Source: a virus. Taken from it: a DNA stretch of 64,000 nucleotides. Where the stretch lies: the IMG/VR virus record IMGVR_UViG_3300032116_000001, positions 124,001 to 188,000 of that record. One strand, written 5' to 3'. Both the position numbers and the translations under genes were made by a program. The notes below the pieces were generated by a model that did not search any database, had not been told where the DNA came from, and worked only from the letters and a program-made list of their open reading frames with translations. Shown piece by piece: positions 24,753 to 34,436 of the stretch (position 1 is the first letter of the stretch; each line of letters starts with the position of its first letter).

Positions 24753-26270
24753 ATGGACTTTAAACCAGTGAAATGCAAAGGATGTACACTGTTTGAGTGC
24801 TCAGTTGACCTTAATCAGCAAAGATTTTGTGACAAAATTCGCCCTTTAAGGCATGTTAAAATATCAAGAAGAAAAAAAGAATATATTTCATGCAATGACA
24901 ATATAGAAAAAAATACAATGAAAACTATCTGGCAAAAAATTTATCTTAGCTTTGTGTCTTTGTGGAAAATAATTTTTGGACGAAAATGCACATCCATCGT
25001 GCCTCATTGCGGCTGTGCGCCTCATTGTGGCTATTCGCCATGTGATTGTAATGGCGGATTAGACCGTATTGCCAATTGGTGGAACAATCTAATTTGGGTG
25101 TCTAAAATCAAAAGACGAAAACACCTTAAAAAATGTACAAACAAGCCAAGGGTTGCTTTTATAAGCGTGTACAACACATCATGTGGAATAGCTACCTATA
25201 ATCAAGAGCTGATCGACGAATTAATGCATTACGCTGATGTTCATGTTTTTGCCGAATATGCGAATGAAAAAAGAGAAGTCTCTGTGCCTGGTGATCCTCA
25301 TTTTGTCACGAGATGCTGGGACAGAAAAACTCATCCAAAGAAAAAATTACTTAATGAAATAGATAATTTCCAGCCAGACATTATCCACATTGGTCATGAA
25401 TATGGCTTTTTCCCGAAAAGCTATTTGTTTACAAATTTAGTTAGCGCACTAAAAATGAGAGGATACCCTGTAGTGGCGACCATGCATTCCATTTATGATC
25501 ACAGGGATAAAGTTGTTCAAGAGGCAAGTGGGCAACATATTATTGCTCACACACTGCCAGGTAAGGCCACTTTAGTAAAAAAAGGTGTTAATGAAAAGAA
25601 CATCACGGTTATTCCTCACGGCACATCAATTTTTGCTGGCACCACCGACAACCCCGATCTTTTAACACCTTTGTGGAACACATGGGGCAATGAACATACA
25701 ATATTCCATCCTGGATTTTTATTCGGCTACAAAGGTCACATGAGAATGTTAGATGTGGTCAGCAAGTTAAAAGAAGATTTTAGCGATGTGCACTATATTA
25801 TTCAAGCAAGTGAAAATCCTCATACCATGGCTGAGCACGATGCAATATATCAAAGCTTAGTGTCTCGAATTAAGGAGCTAGGAATTGAAGGCAATGTGAC
25901 TATTAGCAGAGGTTTTGTTGCTAAGGAGGTTTTGATGAGTTATATTCGCACGGTTAAGTGTGTTGTGCTGCCATATGCAAATCATCCAGATCATGACGTG
26001 CGAGCAACATCTGGAATTGCTAGATTAGTTATGGGAACAGAAACACCCATGGTAGTCACAAATGTTCATTTATTTGACGACGTTGAAGGAGTTGTACCTA
26101 GAGCAAACAATGATCAAGAGCTTTACGAGTATATTAAGAATATATTCAACTCTGATAATGAAAAGAATAGGCAAATAGGATATAGAAAAAATTTCCTGAG
26201 AAAAACTGGCTGGGCAACAGTTGCTTTTTCGACTGCTGCTTTGTACCAAAAAATATTGGATAATATTTAA
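24753..26270 (+). CDS. GT4-type glycosyltransferase with Cys-rich N-terminal extension
   Basis: Residues about 130-500 form a GT-B glycosyltransferase of family 4 type: 'RVAFISVYNTSCGIATYNQ', 'DIIHIGHEYGFFPKSY', 'ITVIPHGT', 'HPGFLFGYKGH' and a late sugar-nucleotide site 'HPDHDVRATSGIARLVMGTE'. The first 115 residues are unusual: a Cys cluster ('CKGCTLFECSVDLNQQRFC'), a hydrophobic stretch ('IWQKIYLSFVSLWKIIFG') and a second Cys/His-rich run ('CGCAPHCGYSPCDC'). These might bind metal and anchor the enzyme. It pairs with the pyruvyl transferase upstream. Glycosyltransferase call is firm; extension role unknown. Confidence 0.85.
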   Translation: MDFKPVKCKGCTLFECSVDLNQQRFCDKIRPLRHVKISRRKKEYISCNDNIEKNTMKTIWQKIYLSFVSLWKIIFGRKCTSIVPHCGCAPHCGYSPCDCNGGLDRIANWWNNLIWVSKIKRRKHLKKCTNKPRVAFISVYNTSCGIATYNQELIDELMHYADVHVFAEYANEKREVSVPGDPHFVTRCWDRKTHPKKKLLNEIDNFQPDIIHIGHEYGFFPKSYLFTNLVSALKMRGYPVVATMHSIYDHRDKVVQEASGQHIIAHTLPGKATLVKKGVNEKNITVIPHGTSIFAGTTDNPDLLTPLWNTWGNEHTIFHPGFLFGYKGHMRMLDVVSKLKEDFSDVHYIIQASENPHTMAEHDAIYQSLVSRIKELGIEGNVTISRGFVAKEVLMSYIRTVKCVVLPYANHPDHDVRATSGIARLVMGTETPMVVTNVHLFDDVEGVVPRANNDQELYEYIKNIFNSDNEKNRQIGYRKNFLRKTGWATVAFSTAALYQKILDNI

Positions 26271-26298
26271 ATGATCGGGGCTTGCCCCGATCATTTAA
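26267..26298. terminator. Bidirectional terminator hairpin
   Basis: A perfect 14-bp stem (TTAAATGATCGGGG, 26267-26280, with its complement at 26285-26298) and CTTG loop separate convergent genes ending at 26270 and 26295. The symmetric AAAT/ATTT flanks suit termination from both sides, though T-runs are short. Confidence 0.7.
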
Positions 26299-27275
26299 AT
26301 CGCCTTCTGCTTGGTGTTAAAAACAAGATTTTCGTTTTTGGAATAGTACTGTCCTCCACCGAGATTTATCATTGCGGTGGTGTCACCATTAAGTGCCAAT
26401 TTAAGTTCGGCTAGATCACTATCACTTGGTAAAATAATCTTCCCCGATTTATACGCGCCAGAGTCTATCGGGACTGGCAAAGACATAATATGGTGCATTG
26501 AGTCTGTGTAAATCTTTGGCATTAAATTTGATTTTATGGATGCGTTTCTGTTTGATCTCCTGCTTTTGAGATATACTGCTAATCCCACCACGCCCATTTT
26601 TTCAAATTTGTCTGGCACTACAATCGCATCGCATTTGCAAACAGTATCCCATAGCGGATGCCAAAACACCCTCATACCTTCGCCATGATGATTTGCTTCC
26701 CCCAAAGACAACAAGACGTACATTTCTCTCACAAAAGCCGCATAGTTTCTTTTACATCTGTACTGAGCACCCTCTACGATTAGTTCTTTAGCCTCCGATT
26801 GCGTGATTTTTTCTTCTCTCATCAGGGCGCTTGTTGGCGATGTCTGATTTATTGAGGTGTTAAAATTCATTGACTTTTCGTTGCACTCCATCCATGTTTT
26901 CCAAAATAGATCAGGTGATCCAAGGCTTTGGTATTGATCAATCATTTTGAAGAAAGCCATTACATATTTTGTGTCCCATTGAAAAAGCAAATCATCTTCA
27001 ACTTGTTTACACTCTCGCAATTTGCCAAAAAAATTCATTCCATCTGCCTTTTCCACATGTGCCTTGATATCGTTTGTATTTAGGTGTAAAAAAACATATT
27101 CAAGGTTGTCTTCATTTATTTTAAGGTTATTCCAAATTTTAGTATTTGGATTTTTTTTAATGTAAGACCATACATCGGGAAAGAATTGTCCAGATTTGAT
27201 CATGCGAACTCCTGTTCCAGGGGCAATTTTGAGCATAGATTGCAATGGAGCTGTAATTATAGCTTTTTTAGCCAT
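26295..27275 (-). CDS. Hypothetical protein (326 aa)
   Basis: A mostly alpha/beta protein with many aromatic residues. Residues about 175-245 read 'RNYAAFVREMYVLLSLGE', then 'CKCDAIVVPDKF' and 'GVVGLAVYLKSRRS', an order (Glu in a helix, Asp at a strand start, a later xxK) that faintly recalls PD-(D/E)xK nucleases. The central acidic residue of the second motif is replaced by Tyr, so I do not assign that function. It converges on the GT4 gene and has a divergent partner upstream. Confidence 0.6.
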   Translation of the reverse strand: MAKKAIITAPLQSMLKIAPGTGVRMIKSGQFFPDVWSYIKKNPNTKIWNNLKINEDNLEYVFLHLNTNDIKAHVEKADGMNFFGKLRECKQVEDDLLFQWDTKYVMAFFKMIDQYQSLGSPDLFWKTWMECNEKSMNFNTSINQTSPTSALMREEKITQSEAKELIVEGAQYRCKRNYAAFVREMYVLLSLGEANHHGEGMRVFWHPLWDTVCKCDAIVVPDKFEKMGVVGLAVYLKSRRSNRNASIKSNLMPKIYTDSMHHIMSLPVPIDSGAYKSGKIILPSDSDLAELKLALNGDTTAMINLGGGQYYSKNENLVFNTKQKAI

Positions 27276-27405
27276 GTTTATTTATCGTTGATTTTCATTA
27301 AAGAAATTAAGATTCCATCTGTTTACAGGGAGAATTTTAAAAAACAATGAAGTAAACAATACAGAAGGGTATTTTTCAATACTCCGAAAACAATTAGGAC
27401 CTATC
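27276..27405. promoter_or_regulatory. Divergent intergenic region
   Basis: A 130-base AT-rich gap between divergent genes. It must contain a start site for each, but I see no recognisable promoter. It contains short repeated AGTAAACAATA-like words and no hairpin of note. Confidence 0.35.
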
Positions 27406-27837
27406 ATGAATAACCGCACCGTTGTCGCCAGATTAATTGAAATTGCAAATATACTAGATTCCCATAATTTAGTAAATGAATCCGATGAAATTACACGAAT
27501 TGCTCAAGATTTTTCATCTTCTCCGTCTTTTGATTATTTGCCAGGCACTAACTCTTACGACATTGAGGGTCCAGATGATTATCGAGCAGATGACATGATG
27601 ATTCGCGGCGATCAATTTGAGTCAGAAAATGAACTTATGATGGAGCTTGCAAGAGCCGAAGCTTTTGATCGAATAAATCAAATTGTAAATAATCCCAACC
27701 CAAGTGAAAAAGAAATCGAAGAATATAATAGACTGCTTCAATTGTTGGATGGAAGTCGATCCGAAGAAGATTTTAAACAAAATATTCTTGATAGCGGTGC
27801 AAATATTATTGATGATGAAGACATTTTTAATAATTAA
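27406..27837 (+). CDS. Small acidic hypothetical protein
   Basis: 143 residues, acidic. The N-terminal 30 residues ('ARLIEIANILDSHNLVNES', then 'ITRIAQDF') match a helix-pair motif also present near the start of 41974-42324. The rest is polar, with a helical segment around residues 75-130. It overlaps the convergent gene at 27834 by 4 bases. It is a lone plus-strand gene among leftward genes; function unknown. Confidence 0.65.
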   Translation: MNNRTVVARLIEIANILDSHNLVNESDEITRIAQDFSSSPSFDYLPGTNSYDIEGPDDYRADDMMIRGDQFESENELMMELARAEAFDRINQIVNNPNPSEKEIEEYNRLLQLLDGSRSEEDFKQNILDSGANIIDDEDIFNN

Positions 27838-28202
27838 TCTATATCAGAATCATCTGGTTTCATAAAAAAATCAAGATCAAATGGGGGCAAAATTAACCTA
27901 TGAGGATCAAGGCTTTGTTCTTGGTCCTCATCTTTGGTTTTAATATCTAATGAAAAATCAAAATGGCTGCCAAGCGATGATATAATGTCGGCCATATTAT
28001 TCAGCGACGCTGCATATAAGTCCATGATTGTTGCCCACCAATACAAAGCCTCTTCTTGACTTATGTCTTTTGTGCCATATTGATGTATTTTTTTAGCACA
28101 TTCTGACAGCATTATCGCTTTGTTTCTAAACATTTCAGCCGACTCTTCTGGCGTCATAGCTATTTTTCCTCTGTTGATTATTGTTTTTTGTTTTTGCCCC
28201 AT
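27834..28202 (-). CDS. Small helical protein overlapping the upstream gene
   Basis: 122 residues, helical in the middle ('EESAEMFRNKAIMLSECAK', 'ALYWWATIMDLYAASLNN') with an acidic tail. Its start overlaps the end of the upstream gene by 25 bases in the -1 frame. Small overlapping genes after tail-tube genes are often tail assembly chaperones (lambda G/T type). That role is possible here but the slippery site is not canonical. Last gene of the leftward tail operon. Confidence 0.6.
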   Translation of the reverse strand: MGQKQKTIINRGKIAMTPEESAEMFRNKAIMLSECAKKIHQYGTKDISQEEALYWWATIMDLYAASLNNMADIISSLGSHFDFSLDIKTKDEDQEQSLDPHRLILPPFDLDFFMKPDDSDID

Positions 28203-28921
28203 ATATTTTGAGGCAGTGTTGACATGAAAGATTCTTCTATCCCTTGTGGTCTTTCCTTATTTGTCTGATTGTTTGGGGAAGTTATTCCCAAAACATCACT
28301 TCTTGCTGTTAAGATTAATTGTATTCTTTCTAAATCAGATGCGCTAATACTTCTAAATTCTTCTTTTGTCCACTGCACTCCCTTTAGCCAAAAGTCAACT
28401 TCTATAACAATCGGGGGCACTGGATGGCCACTTTGGGCCTTGCCTTCAAAATAAGATTGTGCAGCTGAATATAAAAATGCTGCCTCTGAAGAGCCCAGTG
28501 TAGTATAAGACTGATATTTCCCCCAAAGATCATTAATAATATCGTCTTGTATAATCTTTACAATATTACCGCTTGAATCATTTAAGAAATATTTTGCTTC
28601 TGGTTCGATTTGACACACCCAGATTATTGCTTTTTTTAAAATTTCTCTTTTTTCAAATTCTCCAGAAAAATAATTACTGTCTTTTCCATTTGCCCTAAAG
28701 GCTTTAAGTTCTATTTCTTGAGCTTCAAACCAACTTAACTCTCTTGCACAAAAAACAGCAATGTTATTGTTTTGTTTAACAGTTATTAAAAACTGGCCAT
28801 CTTCAACGCTTGGAAGTTGGCTTTGGATATCATTAATTTTATTAATGTATTCTGTATTATTTTCTGATGATTCGATCATTTGTTGTGTTAATTTAATAAC
28901 TTCTTCGGAATTATAATTCAT
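28178..28921 (-). CDS. Hypothetical tail-operon protein, possible assembly chaperone
   Basis: 247 residues of mixed alpha/beta pattern without a recognised family. It starts within the stop of the upstream tube-like gene (4-base overlap, ATGA) and ends by overlapping a small -1-frame gene, the layout of phage tail assembly chaperones. The last codons include A-rich runs (GGC AAA AAC AAA AAA CAA TAA) that could allow slippage but do not form a canonical heptamer. It could equally be an ordinary virion protein. Confidence 0.6.
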   Translation of the reverse strand: MNYNSEEVIKLTQQMIESSENNTEYINKINDIQSQLPSVEDGQFLITVKQNNNIAVFCARELSWFEAQEIELKAFRANGKDSNYFSGEFEKREILKKAIIWVCQIEPEAKYFLNDSSGNIVKIIQDDIINDLWGKYQSYTTLGSSEAAFLYSAAQSYFEGKAQSGHPVPPIVIEVDFWLKGVQWTKEEFRSISASDLERIQLILTARSDVLGITSPNNQTNKERPQGIEESFMSTLPQNIWGKNKKQ

Positions 28922-30279
28922 GCTTCTTCATCGTCTCCAATTTCTTCTTCTTTTTCTTCTTTTTTGCCTGGAGTTGCTTGCAAATCGTTACTGCTTAGCC
29001 AAAACTCTGATATTGGATAGTCCAACGCACTTGTCGTAAAGCCTTTTTGTATTGACAATGGGGCAGCGCGAGCTAAGAATTCAAACGTGTAGAAAAACCC
29101 AGATTTCAAATTACCTTCGACTTTCACGGGCTGAAACTCTACGTTTGGCATTGGAAAAAACCAAATTGAACCAAAATACAAAGTAAGAGCACTGGTGTTG
29201 GGTATTTCAAAATCATTTGATCGAGACCAGAACACCAACGAGCCCTTAACTGATCTTTTTGTAAGCGAAGCAAACCTTGGGCCATTTTGATCTGTTCGTG
29301 ATAAATTTAGCGCCGTAAAAGCAAATTCCCAGTTTTGGTTTAATGATATATCAGCTGTCACAAGTCGTTGTTCTGCGTTTAACGCTTCAGTGGAAATCAC
29401 TGTGTCCATCGCCTCGATCATTTCATCGGCGCTATTATATAGCTTAAAGTCAACAAGCGCATCCATCGTTGACGCAACTCTATAGTGTCTATAATCTTCT
29501 GTCGCCTCCTCATCAGAAGCGATAGGGCTTTCTTCAGGATCGGAATCATCTGACTGTATTGTCACCAATTGTGGCTCAATGTCAATAACCTCAGGCGAGA
29601 CACTAATCATTTTTTCAGAAATAATTGATCGCCCCCCAACAATATCAATAGATATGTTTACAGGACTTAATTGACCAGTGCCGCTACAGGATATTCTTAC
29701 TGATTCAACAAAAGAAGGACCAAAATAATACTCATTTGATGGCGTGGACGCAGAAATCATAATTGGGTAGCCTGGATATACAATGGCTTTGTAAAAAACC
29801 AATTCCCCTGGCTCAGTTTCTGCAGCTTGGCGCTCAACTATAATGTTTCCATCTTCATCTGTTTTAATAATTGGGGCTGGAATTAGTGGGGAAAATTTTA
29901 AATTTGCTTTCTGAACATATCCAGTGGCTAATGGCCTTGTAAAAGGAGACACTCCAAACGGCGTGGGAAGATTTTCATAAACAGAGCTTCCTGTTGTAAT
30001 GGTAAACCCCTCCACCCATGCGGGATGCCAATTTGGGTCATCTTTTTTAATTTGCCAATACCCGTTGCCGTCATAAACTTCTTCGCCGATTAGTTCGGCC
30101 ATGCGATATAGGTCCCATACATACGCATCTCTAAAAGTTTTACGCCTTCCTCGACCGCCCACATCCATTCTTAAATGATTTGTATCCGCCCAAATACCCT
30201 TGTTCGCCTCTGTAAATGAGATTACGAACAGGGATTGCTGCGCGACAGCTGAATTTAAGATAATGGTTTTTTGTGTCAT
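28918..30279 (-). CDS. Beta-rich tail protein, tube-like
   Basis: 453 residues with strand-rich pattern throughout, no signal peptide and no enzyme motif. Segments such as 'FVESVRISCSGTGQLSPVN' and 'LKSGFFYTFEFLARAAPL' have the alternating pattern of tail-tube/baseplate beta-barrels; the C-terminus is a lysine/glutamate tail. The first residues 'KTIILNSAVAQQSLFVI' recall tube-associated proteins. It lies two genes downstream of a similar-length protein (30690-32048), and the two may be distant paralogues. Structural assignment is by composition and context. Confidence 0.55.
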   Translation of the reverse strand: MTQKTIILNSAVAQQSLFVISFTEANKGIWADTNHLRMDVGGRGRRKTFRDAYVWDLYRMAELIGEEVYDGNGYWQIKKDDPNWHPAWVEGFTITTGSSVYENLPTPFGVSPFTRPLATGYVQKANLKFSPLIPAPIIKTDEDGNIIVERQAAETEPGELVFYKAIVYPGYPIMISASTPSNEYYFGPSFVESVRISCSGTGQLSPVNISIDIVGGRSIISEKMISVSPEVIDIEPQLVTIQSDDSDPEESPIASDEEATEDYRHYRVASTMDALVDFKLYNSADEMIEAMDTVISTEALNAEQRLVTADISLNQNWEFAFTALNLSRTDQNGPRFASLTKRSVKGSLVFWSRSNDFEIPNTSALTLYFGSIWFFPMPNVEFQPVKVEGNLKSGFFYTFEFLARAAPLSIQKGFTTSALDYPISEFWLSSNDLQATPGKKEEKEEEIGDDEEA

Positions 30280-30282
30280 GTT

Positions 30283-30678
30283 TTAACTCGTGGCTTTTAT
30301 CCACTCTTTTGATATTGCTTTAATTATATCATACTGCATTTGATTAACGGTTTCGCTGCGTATGGGGATTGGATTGCCGTCAATGTCAGTCGCGGTCCAG
30401 TGTTTAACAAATCTTAAAACAATTAATTTACAAAACAAACTATATCTTACCAAAGGTCGCCCCGTTATATGATTAATTATAGTTGATTCCTCCAATACCT
30501 TACTCATGTTGTCATAGTCTCTTCCTGCACAATGGCACACCAAAGAGCGTACTGTTTCACTTTTTTCGACATTGCTTGGGAGTATCTTTACGCCTGTGAT
30601 AACACCATCAGAATTCGCAATGTGTTCATATTTAATCGTTATTTTAAAAGTTATCTTCGGGTCTACAAATATATTCAT
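30283..30678 (-). CDS. Small tail-operon protein
   Basis: 131 residues. It opens with a beta pattern ('VDPKITFKITIKYEHI') and ends in helices ('MQYDIIKAISKEWIKATS'). No family recognised. It sits between two tube-like genes with gaps of 3 and 11 bases, so it is likely a tail or connector component. Confidence 0.65.
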   Translation of the reverse strand: MNIFVDPKITFKITIKYEHIANSDGVITGVKILPSNVEKSETVRSLVCHCAGRDYDNMSKVLEESTIINHITGRPLVRYSLFCKLIVLRFVKHWTATDIDGNPIPIRSETVNQMQYDIIKAISKEWIKATS

Positions 30679-30689
30679 ATTATGCTCTT

Positions 30690-32048
30690 TTAACTAAACT
30701 TAAGCTCTGGGAACTCATCGTAATTTTCTGAAATCATTGTCCATTGAATTTCTCTTGATTGGTCAGACTTAACGTCTCCTTCGCTTGTGGATAATGACCA
30801 CGCTATCTCTGGCAAACTTATTACAAAGTCACTATAATTGATTTCGATTCCTCCGCCATTAATGCTTGATGGCCCAGCTAGTCTCTCCATTAGTGTGAAC
30901 GGGGCTATTGGGCTTTTGTATCTTAAGGTCCCTGAAATTTTTCGACCTTGAGAAACTAGCGCAAATGGATAAGAGTTTTCTAATTGACGTATTGATGGGT
31001 CATTTGATAATGAATGTGCCGCGTAAATTTCTTGAATTTGATTATCAATAGTTATACTGATTCCTGTAACAGTTGAAGAATAATCAAGGCCTTGAAAGCC
31101 CGCAAATAATGGATGATTCTGAGGTGTGGCCAATCCAAAATTGCCTATATTTGCTGATTTTGGATTGATAGTAATCAACATAGGGTCTATTTTTCTTGTG
31201 GGAGGAAGTGTAGAAAAAGCAGTTAATATATTTTTTTGTTGTGTTCTTAAGTCAATTTGTTTGTCTCGCCAAAGCCTTAGTGAGGCAAATTCAACTGTGA
31301 CATAAACTCCTGATTCTATGTCTGCGTCTATTGTTATTTTATTAACTAAGCATGGCGAAAAAAGACCTTCGCGCAAAGATAGCAAAGAAAATGCAGGTTC
31401 GCGAACGGGGGCGGAGCCAGTGGTTATGCGTGCGCTTAAAATTGTGTTGTTCGGCGTATGCGGATGGGCAGTTGGCGAGGAAAAAGTAAGCGTTCTATTC
31501 GTTTTATTTACTCCTGAAACCAAGACTGTTTCTGATGTTTGTCCAGAGCCCGCGGCAGCCAAAATACTCATCTGAAAAGGTGTTGGAATTGCCAAAAAAT
31601 CAGATATATTATCAACAACAAAACTTGAAGCCCCTGAAGAAACTGCAACAGATGGGGTGTTAGTTACTATTCTACTCATTGCGGCTGTGGCGGTGCCCCA
31701 CCTAGCCAAAAGCGCAGCATCCCACAAGGCTGCAAACGCCCAGTCTATATATCCAGTCACGCTTGCCCTTATTGGCATTTTAATTGTAGCCCTAATAGTA
31801 ACAGGGCTTGTCACAAATGCATTGGGGTCGGCTCCCTCGCCTGCTCGTCGGTTTTTGGGATCAGAACTTTGATCAATTCTTAATGATAATGATTCTGCAG
31901 CTATTAAATACTCTTTTGCAATACTTCCTGCATTCGCATCTATGTCTGACTCTCGCGGAGCATCTCTTATAATGGCCAATAAATCAGAATAACCTGGTTG
32001 AAAACCAATGGCAGCATATGTGCTTGACATTGTATTAAGCCAACTCAT
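30690..32048 (-). CDS. Probable tail tube-like structural protein
   Basis: 452 residues, rich in beta strands and Ser/Thr/Ala, with two similar halves. The first includes 'KITIDADIESGVYVTVEFA' and the second 'ISITIDNQIQEIYAA' followed by 'KISGTLRYKSP', both like the paired strands of phage tail-tube proteins ('...v.ItidN.l......G.....G'). It lies 1 base from the upstream gene. Tube is the best guess; a baseplate ring protein is also possible. Confidence 0.55.
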   Translation of the reverse strand: MSWLNTMSSTYAAIGFQPGYSDLLAIIRDAPRESDIDANAGSIAKEYLIAAESLSLRIDQSSDPKNRRAGEGADPNAFVTSPVTIRATIKMPIRASVTGYIDWAFAALWDAALLARWGTATAAMSRIVTNTPSVAVSSGASSFVVDNISDFLAIPTPFQMSILAAAGSGQTSETVLVSGVNKTNRTLTFSSPTAHPHTPNNTILSARITTGSAPVREPAFSLLSLREGLFSPCLVNKITIDADIESGVYVTVEFASLRLWRDKQIDLRTQQKNILTAFSTLPPTRKIDPMLITINPKSANIGNFGLATPQNHPLFAGFQGLDYSSTVTGISITIDNQIQEIYAAHSLSNDPSIRQLENSYPFALVSQGRKISGTLRYKSPIAPFTLMERLAGPSSINGGGIEINYSDFVISLPEIAWSLSTSEGDVKSDQSREIQWTMISENYDEFPELKFS

Positions 32049-32049
32049 T

Positions 32050-34431
32050 TTACGGGGCAGTCTCCACTGTTATAAAATCATAAATACTCCAGTCTATCTG
32101 CCCATTGGGGCTGACTGTAAGGTTTGATCCTGGTCGAACACTAACATCATCAACTCTGTCAAAAAGCTGATTGGAAGTTCCCAAAAGAAATCTTCTTCCT
32201 CTTGGTGTTCCCTTGGGAATAACTGTCGATAAAACAGTCGGTGTTCCTGAAGAGCCATTTCTAGCGGTCACTGTGACAATAAGTTCATTTTTCGTTTCAG
32301 CAGATTCAACTTCGTTTAATAGTGGATTCCCGTCTAAGCCATATCGTGGCCCAGTTGATGGAATCTCTTCGATTTCTGGTACAAGCACAGAAAGTCTGCG
32401 CGGGATTCGGGATATTCTTCCCGTTATTTTGATTCCTCTTTTTAAAGGAAATTGCGCAGACAGGCCATTATCTAGCCATCCCCTTAGCTTAAAATATGCT
32501 GTTCTACTAGACACAGGGCTCCATGTTGTATTATCTGCAGAAGTTGATATTTGGTTTGTTCCAGAAGTTGCCACAGCAATTTTTACAGAGCCTCCCACTG
32601 GGGCTGCTGTGCGTCCAATTTTAAGCCAATAGGTTGCAGACGGTGTTACAGCAACATTAAATTTCGCTGTAAATTCCTGGGGCTCGGTGGTTAGGCTGCC
32701 GAAAGATATATTTTCAGCTGTCGCTAACAATGTCCCTGGATTACCTGCGGTATCAGAATGTAAAGTAACTACAAGGCCTTGCGAAGTGTTTGTAATTGCC
32801 GCGGTGGCGGAAAGAAGAATGCTTATGCCCCCTAAATAAGAGCCACTTTGTGGCACAATCTTGATTGCATAATAAGCAGATGATATTGTGTCATGCTGAC
32901 TTACTGCTACGGGTGTGTTTGTAAATTTAGGCACACCTGTGATTTCGTTTACATTTGTCAGCCTAAACTCATTAAGTTCACCGACCAGATTTGATCGTTT
33001 ATATACATGATAAAAAAGCGCCCCAGACACAGAATTCCAAGACAACTCATTTAAAAAATAATCAGGAACTGAACTTTCCGACAAGACTGAGGTATATGTT
33101 GGTGGTGTTTCGCCCGCTGGTAAAACTGCAGAAACTCCATAGACATGTGTTCCTCTGCCAAGAGCCGAATCCTCGTCTTTTGCTAAAACAGAATTTGAAA
33201 CAACACCACTCACAGACGACAATCCCAAAACAACATTTGTTTGTGAAACAAGGTCGCCCCTAAATAAAGCAAAAGTGTGTTGTATGTCGTCATTATAAAG
33301 ATCATAATAAGCTCGCGCAAAAGAGCTTGGAAATTCTATTCTTTCTAGCCCAGCAAATGATATGCCCTTGCCAAAATAGCTTGTTGGCCTAAACGGTTGC
33401 TGGCTCCAGAATTGACGAAAACTTGTTTGTGGACTGTCGGCTTTCCTGCTTGTATACTTTTTTATAGCCTGAATTAACCCAGCAGTGCTCGCATTATCTC
33501 TTATAGCTCGTAAAGCCTGTCTTGTTGCTGCACATGTGCTAGAAATTAGTGCGCCATCACTAGCCGAAAACACTGTGTTATTTGATCCTGGGGCGGGCCA
33601 GTAAATAGCAGTGCTTCTGACAGACCAGTTCGGGTCGGTGCCTGAAAGTCTTGGGTCGTTTGGGTTTATAATTAAAATATCGGCAATAGGAAGCCAGCTT
33701 GAGGGCATGGGTGGATAATAATTAAAATCATCTGGATCGCTTCCAGCCCCTGCCTGAGGCAGTCCGCACACAGCTCTTATTTTGGGTTCATAAATAAATC
33801 TTACAGGGGTGCCGACATGAATCGTAGATGCCAAAGTCCCATAGCCCGAGCCATTATAAAATCCTGGATCAATAATCAATGCTGTTTTGTCTTCATTGAT
33901 TCCAGAAAAAATCATAAATGTTGTCCCTACATGAGCCTGTATCGGGAAACCAAGTTCTTCAATCACGGTGGCATCTGCTACAAATAGTTGTGACGTCCCC
34001 GAAAGAGAAGACGACGATACATTTGTGCTATAAATTCTTGTAGCTCTGCGTGCTTCTTCAATTGGGAAGCCGAGTCTTATGCCATATTGATCGGTGTTGC
34101 CGTAAGATTGCGCAAAGTCTCTTCTTATAGGTATCCTTTGAGACAATATTGAAAGCCTTGACCCATTAAATCCAATTTCGCCTGGCCCAATAGTAATAAA
34201 GTAAGGATCATTAGACTCATCATAAGTAATTTGGAAGCCCTGCGGATCGGTTTCAATTATTCCAAAATAAGGCAAAGAATTATTGGCGAGTCTTTCTAAA
34301 TTTCTTATCTCAAAGAGAGCAGTATTAGGAATTGTCTCGCTGCCTATACCATCGTTTAATGCTTCATGAATTTCGCCAATGGCTCGTGCCACTTCAAAAA
34401 TAATTTCTTCACTTTTTGCTGTTATTGCCAT
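32050..34431 (-). CDS. Large beta-rich tail/baseplate protein with carbohydrate-binding-like module
   Basis: 793 residues. The N-terminal helix-rich part ('EEIIFEVARAIGEIHEAL') may attach the protein to the tail. The middle (about 425-500) resembles a fibronectin-type repeat ('PDYFLNELSWNSVSGALFYH'). Residues about 500-650 form a jelly-roll-like module ('SGSYLGGISILLSATAAI', 'SATYWLKIGRTAAPVGGSV') of the anchor/choice-R type seen also in the 1,324-residue protein next door. The C-terminus is beta-rich. It is probably a baseplate or fibre protein contacting the host. Coupled to neighbours by 1-5 base gaps. Confidence 0.65.
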   Translation of the reverse strand: MAITAKSEEIIFEVARAIGEIHEALNDGIGSETIPNTALFEIRNLERLANNSLPYFGIIETDPQGFQITYDESNDPYFITIGPGEIGFNGSRLSILSQRIPIRRDFAQSYGNTDQYGIRLGFPIEEARRATRIYSTNVSSSSLSGTSQLFVADATVIEELGFPIQAHVGTTFMIFSGINEDKTALIIDPGFYNGSGYGTLASTIHVGTPVRFIYEPKIRAVCGLPQAGAGSDPDDFNYYPPMPSSWLPIADILIINPNDPRLSGTDPNWSVRSTAIYWPAPGSNNTVFSASDGALISSTCAATRQALRAIRDNASTAGLIQAIKKYTSRKADSPQTSFRQFWSQQPFRPTSYFGKGISFAGLERIEFPSSFARAYYDLYNDDIQHTFALFRGDLVSQTNVVLGLSSVSGVVSNSVLAKDEDSALGRGTHVYGVSAVLPAGETPPTYTSVLSESSVPDYFLNELSWNSVSGALFYHVYKRSNLVGELNEFRLTNVNEITGVPKFTNTPVAVSQHDTISSAYYAIKIVPQSGSYLGGISILLSATAAITNTSQGLVVTLHSDTAGNPGTLLATAENISFGSLTTEPQEFTAKFNVAVTPSATYWLKIGRTAAPVGGSVKIAVATSGTNQISTSADNTTWSPVSSRTAYFKLRGWLDNGLSAQFPLKRGIKITGRISRIPRRLSVLVPEIEEIPSTGPRYGLDGNPLLNEVESAETKNELIVTVTARNGSSGTPTVLSTVIPKGTPRGRRFLLGTSNQLFDRVDDVSVRPGSNLTVSPNGQIDWSIYDFITVETAP

Positions 34432-34436
34432 TATAA

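Noticed and set aside
26295-27275. PD-(D/E)xK nuclease
   Set aside because: Only a vague order of acidic residues is present, and the central ExK is replaced by YLK.
28178-28202. Canonical -1 slippery heptamer
   Set aside because: The A-rich codons do not form X-XXY-YYZ in the reading frame, so frameshifting is only a possibility from the overlap.
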